Shown: in pieces, positions 60,190-64,000 of the stretch
Layout of the letters: each line of letters begins with the position of its first letter
Numbering within the stretch: position 1 is the first letter of the stretch
Origin: a bacterium
Lineage (GTDB): Bacteria; Electryoneota; RPQS01
Assembly: GCA_036504735.1 (NCBI GenBank)
Contig: DASXUQ010000008.1
Coordinates: 62,001 to 126,000, forward strand
Length of the DNA: 64,000 nt
Reading direction: 5' to 3'
The notes under the pieces: generated by a model
Database searches by the model: none
What the model was told of the DNA's origin: nothing
What the model saw: only the letters and a program-made list of their open reading frames with translations
Translations under genes and position numbers: made by a program

Positions 60190-60223
60190 AAGAAACGGGC
60201 AACCTCTATCGAGACTGCCCGTT
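60190..60223 (-). terminator. Terminator for the 60249 gene
   Basis: AACGGGCA pairs with TGCCCGTT around a 14-base loop, with a T-rich tail on the minus strand. Confidence 0.75.
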
Positions 60224-60248
60224 GCGCATCGGCCAAGTACAGTAGATT

Positions 60249-61784
60249 TTATTTCATCAGAAGCATTTTCCGGACGGCGGTGTATTCGCCCGTATTCAGC
60301 CGGTAAAGGTAGACACCGGACGGCAGTTTTGACGCGTCGAACTGGACGACATGATGACCGCGCTGCACTGGCCCGCTGGCCAAGGTAACCACCTCTTCGC
60401 CGACGATATTGAAGACTTTCAGACTGACGGGGCCGTCCCGCACCAGATCGAAAGCAATGGTGGTTGTAGGGTTGAAGGGATTGGGGTAGTTCTGGTAGAG
60501 GGAATAGGCCGTGACCAGACCGCTGTTTGGCGGATCACCGGCGGCCAGTTCGCATTCCGGAACATCGACGCTGAAGTTCAGCGAGTTCTGCGCGCAGTTG
60601 CCGGCAGTGACGTTCACGGTGAAGTTCACCAATCCGCCGGCAGCGACGGGCGTCAATTGTGCGGTGAAGCTGACGGCCGCATTGTGTCCGGGCGTAATCG
60701 AATCGATGGTCTGCGGATTGGCTCCGGTAATCGTGGCTGTTCCGCCGGGTCCGCTGCCGCCGCTCATCTGTACGCTAATAGAGCGGCAGGCGATGGCCGC
60801 GCTATCGGTGACACTAACCAGAATCTGGAACGGATTGGGAGTGATCCGGTCATCGACACATTGCAGCGACGCCTGCGATACCGTAATTCGCAGCTCGCCC
60901 GCGGAGGTCTGGAAGCCGCCCACGCCATAGTAGGTGGCCACGTTGCGGGTCTGGCCTGCGGCGACCGGCATTTCATTCCAGCGATACAGCACGGCGGAAT
61001 CGCCATAGGGGTCTCCGGTGCAGGAGTCCGCCCAGCATGTGGCATAGAAATCGGGCCATGCGCCGAAGGCGAGAGCATCGGGCGTGACGGCTTCGCCGCC
61101 GGTAAAGGTTCCGCGTCCTACGAGGGATCCGGAACTGGGAATGGCATCCCAATAGGGATACGAAAACGGCGCGGTGTAGCAGGTTTCCACGGCGATCCGG
61201 CTGGGACCGAGGAAAAGCTGTGCGGCATCATCGCCGTCGACGGTGGTGTCGTACTCGTAGAGCACACCGATGTTGTGCGACGTGCCCGAGGTGTTGGTGA
61301 CCACCGTGCGCGTCAGCACGGCGCCGCTGGAATCGGAGAAGGTAACCGGTGTATGCGTGACGACGATGGTAAGACTTGGATTGGACATCGAGTACGTGTC
61401 CGTGATGTGTGTGGCGTCGTGGGTCTCGCTGACGAAGGTCACGACACCGGCGCAGTCGTTGCCGTTCTCACTGGTGAGGTTGTATTGCAGGCCGTCCACG
61501 GAGACGCGGATATCGGTGCTCCACGGGTCGTCGGGGTAGCCGTAGAGCAAGGTGCGCCCGTCCGGAGTGCCGATCGTGAAATCGCCGTCCTCATCGGTCG
61601 TGACGCAGACGTGGGCACTGCAGAGCGTATCGGTATCCAGAGTGTGGTGGCCGCCGCGCGCGGCTTTTTGCCGGGCATATTCCCGGCTGACCGTGTGGCT
61701 TGGGCTCACGGTCAGGCCGCCGGCAGCGTAGACCGCTGCGGCGGAGACGATAAGCAATGCCCAAACCCATGCGAATCTCTTCAT
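60249..61784 (-). CDS. Secreted type IX cargo protein, paralogue of 58476-60005
   Basis: ATG 61784 starts 511 residues with a signal peptide. The domain order is as in its paralogue: LCSAHVCVTTDEDGDFTIGTPDGRTLLYGYPDDPW, NIGVLYEYDTTVDGDDAAQLFLGP, and a sorting domain (LYQNYPNPFNPTTTIAFDL, LKVFNIVGEEV, ending KMLLMK). The two proteins align along their full length, so this is an older tandem duplication with its own terminators. Confidence 0.82.
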   Translation of the reverse strand: MKRFAWVWALLIVSAAAVYAAGGLTVSPSHTVSREYARQKAARGGHHTLDTDTLCSAHVCVTTDEDGDFTIGTPDGRTLLYGYPDDPWSTDIRVSVDGLQYNLTSENGNDCAGVVTFVSETHDATHITDTYSMSNPSLTIVVTHTPVTFSDSSGAVLTRTVVTNTSGTSHNIGVLYEYDTTVDGDDAAQLFLGPSRIAVETCYTAPFSYPYWDAIPSSGSLVGRGTFTGGEAVTPDALAFGAWPDFYATCWADSCTGDPYGDSAVLYRWNEMPVAAGQTRNVATYYGVGGFQTSAGELRITVSQASLQCVDDRITPNPFQILVSVTDSAAIACRSISVQMSGGSGPGGTATITGANPQTIDSITPGHNAAVSFTAQLTPVAAGGLVNFTVNVTAGNCAQNSLNFSVDVPECELAAGDPPNSGLVTAYSLYQNYPNPFNPTTTIAFDLVRDGPVSLKVFNIVGEEVVTLASGPVQRGHHVVQFDASKLPSGVYLYRLNTGEYTAVRKMLLMK

Positions 61785-61997
61785 GGTACTCATCCTCTTG
61801 CGCTTTGTTGTTCGGAGTATAGGTGACGGAATCCAAATCATGCTTTCTTGCAGATGCGCCGGAGTGTCACACCGGGCGCTCTTTGAGAACGCGGCAGGTG
61901 CCGGACAGGAACCGTTGCCTTGCTTGATCTCTACGGCACGGAGATGATCCGGCGGCGCGTGAACGGCGAGGACGAGGTTGGCTATAGTGCGTGCATC

Positions 61998-62027
61998 AAA
62001 AAAGGGCGGCCCGGAAATGAGCCGCCC
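61998..62027 (-). terminator. Terminator for the 62055 gene
   Basis: GGGCGGC pairs with GCCGCCC around a ten-base loop and is followed by six T's on the minus strand. Confidence 0.88.
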
Positions 62028-62054
62028 TGAACAAAGATCGAACGGAAAAGAATG

Positions 62055-63413
62055 CTATCGGCTGCCGGTTTCGCTGCTGGCGGTCGTCTTTTTCGCCCAG
62101 TTGACGATTACCGGGAGCACTTGATCGCTGAAGGTCTTGAACGCGGGGCCGCTGTTCAGGCTGTCGAAGCTGGCCTGCTGCGAGGAGACCTTGTTGAAGA
62201 AGTGATCCATATCGGGCACCTCTACGAACTCGGCATGGCCGGGATGGTAATGATTGATCTCATCGGCGGTGTACCGGTGCTCGCGCGCGTCGGTGACGAA
62301 ATCGGATTTGCCGTAGATCAGCAGGACGGGAGCGGTAACGGTCTTCCACTCGCGGGCAAGATTCAGACTGTCAAGTTGCTGCATGAAGCGGTAATCCACC
62401 GGATAGTCCACGTACTCTGCCAGCGTGGAGTCTTCGGCGATAATCTGCGCAGGGGATTTCTGCTCCACAAAGAGCTTGTGCGCGGCAAGTTCCTTTTTGT
62501 GGAAGGCGAGTTCGATGGAGTCGTAATCCATGTGGGAGAGCAGAAGCTGCCGCCGCTGATTGATAAGTTCATATTCGAACCAGGTGATCCCCGAGGTGGC
62601 AATCGCGATGATGCCTTTTACGGGCACGCGGTTGGCTACCACGGGAGCCTCGATGCCCCCCATGCTGTGGCCGAGCAGGATGACGCGGCTTGTGTCCATG
62701 TAGCTGAAGTTCGTGAGGGCGCGGATGGCGGTGACGAGACCGTTGACTTCATCATCAAAGCTCATCCGGGCGCAGGGCGGCCCTTCGCTGTCCCCCATGC
62801 CGGTCTTTTCAACGCGCACCGTGACGAATCCGTTGCGGGTGAGATCATAGAGAATGGTGCGGTAGGGCTGGGGCTGGTCGGCGGGAAGATCCAGCGAATA
62901 ACAGCCGAGACCGCCGAGCATGACCACCACGGGGAGCTTGCCGGGAAGACGCGGTTTGGTGATGACAATCCGGCGCAGAGAGTCGCCGATGGAGACGGCT
63001 TCATAGAGCACATCAAAATCGGGCGGCGTCTCTTTAGGAAAAGGTTTCAGGGCGACAGCGCGGGTCATGCGCTTGCCGCCGCGCAGAACATCGAACGCAA
63101 GCTTATCGCCGACCTTGTGGTTCCTGAGTTCGGCGGCCACTGCGGGTGCATTGCCTGCGAGCTTGCCGTTAAGGCGCAGCAGAATATCGCCGGTTTGCAG
63201 TCCGGCAGCTTTGGCGCTGGCGTTGTCGTAGATTTTGCCCAGCAGCACGCCACCGCTGTCAGGGACGCCGCCTTTGCCGCGCAGACTATCGGGTACCGGT
63301 TGCATCTGCGCGCCGAAAAAGGCGCGGCGGGGAAGCTGACGCGGTTTGGCGGGTGCGGCCACGGCCGCAAGGGCCAGAGACAGCGCCAGCAGTCCAACAA
63401 ACAAGGGTCTCAT
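62055..63413 (-). CDS. Exported PDZ - alpha/beta hydrolase
   Basis: 452 residues. A signal peptide (cut near VAAPA) is followed by a PDZ-like domain (about 40-125: GVLLGKIYDNASAKAAGLQTGDILLRLNGK). The hydrolase domain has LPVVVMLGGLGCYSLD near the oxyanion hole, the nucleophile elbow GHSMGGIEAP, the acid in YGKSDFVTD and the His in DMDHFF. The fusion suggests a periplasmic esterase or peptidase-like enzyme with a substrate-tethering PDZ. Substrate unknown. Confidence 0.83.
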   Translation of the reverse strand: MRPLFVGLLALSLALAAVAAPAKPRQLPRRAFFGAQMQPVPDSLRGKGGVPDSGGVLLGKIYDNASAKAAGLQTGDILLRLNGKLAGNAPAVAAELRNHKVGDKLAFDVLRGGKRMTRAVALKPFPKETPPDFDVLYEAVSIGDSLRRIVITKPRLPGKLPVVVMLGGLGCYSLDLPADQPQPYRTILYDLTRNGFVTVRVEKTGMGDSEGPPCARMSFDDEVNGLVTAIRALTNFSYMDTSRVILLGHSMGGIEAPVVANRVPVKGIIAIATSGITWFEYELINQRRQLLLSHMDYDSIELAFHKKELAAHKLFVEQKSPAQIIAEDSTLAEYVDYPVDYRFMQQLDSLNLAREWKTVTAPVLLIYGKSDFVTDAREHRYTADEINHYHPGHAEFVEVPDMDHFFNKVSSQQASFDSLNSGPAFKTFSDQVLPVIVNWAKKTTASSETGSR

Positions 63414-63501
63414 CTATCGTCATCCTTCAGGTGGGGGTGATGCCTTTCTGACGTTAGAGCCGGACAGGCAACAGAATGTTGCAGGGTGGCACCCGCTCGC
63501 G

Positions 63502-64000
63502 TCACCGTGCGGCTTGCGGCTTCTGCGCTGAGGGCGCATAATCATAAGGTATGAGCGGACGGAAGGTGACGGGTTGCGATGCTATGCGCGGGACCGGCAG
63601 TGCCTTGCCGGGCAAGGACATGGCCGGGGGCTGACCGGAATTGACGGCCGTTACTTCATACATCCGCACCGTCTCCGGGCCGCCAAGGCTGGCATCATCG
63701 GCAAAGGAGTTGCCCTGTGTAGTGCCGATCAGATGGCAGGGAACGCCGGGGCTGCAGTCGGCGCCGCCCGCGTAGACATTATAGGCTGACGCGCCGGGCA
63801 CCGGGCTCCAATCGAGCTGGATGACGCCGATATCCGGCTGGGCGGAGATCACCAGATCGGCAACCGCAGGCGGCGGGCCGCAAGGCGCAGAACTGCAACT
63901 GAGCACATAGGGGCCTTCGCTGCCGCCATAGCCCTCGACGATGATGTAATAGATGCGGCCGGGGTCTGCCTGCCAGGTGACGGTGGGATTGAGGGTAGGC
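63502..64000 (-). CDS. Secreted PPC/Fn3-like protein, 5' end beyond window
   Basis: The frame runs from the right edge to the stop at 63502. It encodes TWQADPGRIYYIIVEGYGGS and continues as EGPYVLSCSSAP, the end of a PPC-like domain similar to those in 48704-51859. A fibronectin type III-like part follows (GVIQLDWSPVPGASAYNVYAGGADC). No sorting domain follows; the end is Pro-rich. About 166 residues are in the window. Confidence 0.68.
   Translation of the reverse strand, partial: PTLNPTVTWQADPGRIYYIIVEGYGGSEGPYVLSCSSAPCGPPPAVADLVISAQPDIGVIQLDWSPVPGASAYNVYAGGADCSPGVPCHLIGTTQGNSFADDASLGGPETVRMYEVTAVNSGQPPAMSLPGKALPVPRIASQPVTFRPLIPYDYAPSAQKPQAAR

Noticed and set aside
1-64000. tRNA or rRNA genes, including selC
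   Set aside because: No cloverleaf-like stretch with a matching anticodon arm and CCA-end pattern was recognised on either strand by eye.

Overview
The window reads as chromosomal DNA of an uncultured Gram-negative bacterium of the FCB type. At least seven secreted proteins end in the type IX secretion C-terminal domain (core motif NPFN, basic last residues). There are also lipoproteins, an outer-membrane barrel, a two-haem cytochrome c and TlpA-like thioredoxin chemistry. I cannot name the phylum. No tRNA, rRNA or CRISPR array was seen.

Layout. 1-5.5 kb is a cluster of exported proteins. It holds three tandem UshA/5'-nucleotidase-like proteins, two of which carry an in-frame TGA exactly where the third has Cys (C-G-U-H versus C-G-C-H), each followed by a bacterial SECIS-like hairpin. 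7.3-9.5 kb is a PARIS-like ATPase + DUF4435 pair. 11.9-23.8 kb is a nucleoside-salvage neighbourhood (cdd, udk, tdk, a CNT nucleoside transporter, purine nucleoside phosphorylase) with a PPK2, an MNT/HEPN toxin-antitoxin pair, a channel-like pentapeptide protein, a SulP transporter and an Mrr-like nuclease. 23.9-26.0 kb has a cytochrome c and a third selenoprotein candidate with a U-G-T-C thioredoxin active site. 26.3-30.2 kb has a lipoprotein and two paralogous type IX cargo proteins. 30.5-35.7 kb has a Ser/Thr kinase-ATPase-TPR protein followed by a GAF-PAS histidine kinase. 35.9-43.2 kb has an esterase, RarA, two exported proteins and a ClpX-like ATPase.

43.7-53.7 kb holds a phage-derived set: capsid-cement-like protein, probable major capsid, connector-like protein, small and large terminase and portal. 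No tail, lysis, integrase or regulator gene is seen, and a minus-strand secreted-protein gene lies between terL and portal. 53.7-64 kb is again type IX cargo, a lipoprotein and a PDZ-hydrolase, nearly all on the minus strand.

Two features run through the window. Intergenic regions are built from a small set of recurring palindromic modules and short repeats (GGAAATAG, CTGAAA); several supply or abut stop codons, and one module lies in frame inside terL. Paralogous exported genes also show very similar 5' or central DNA, which suggests frequent duplication or gene conversion. The main candidates for new biology are the C-G-U-H selenoprotein pair, the reduced phage packaging module and the mosaic repeat system.
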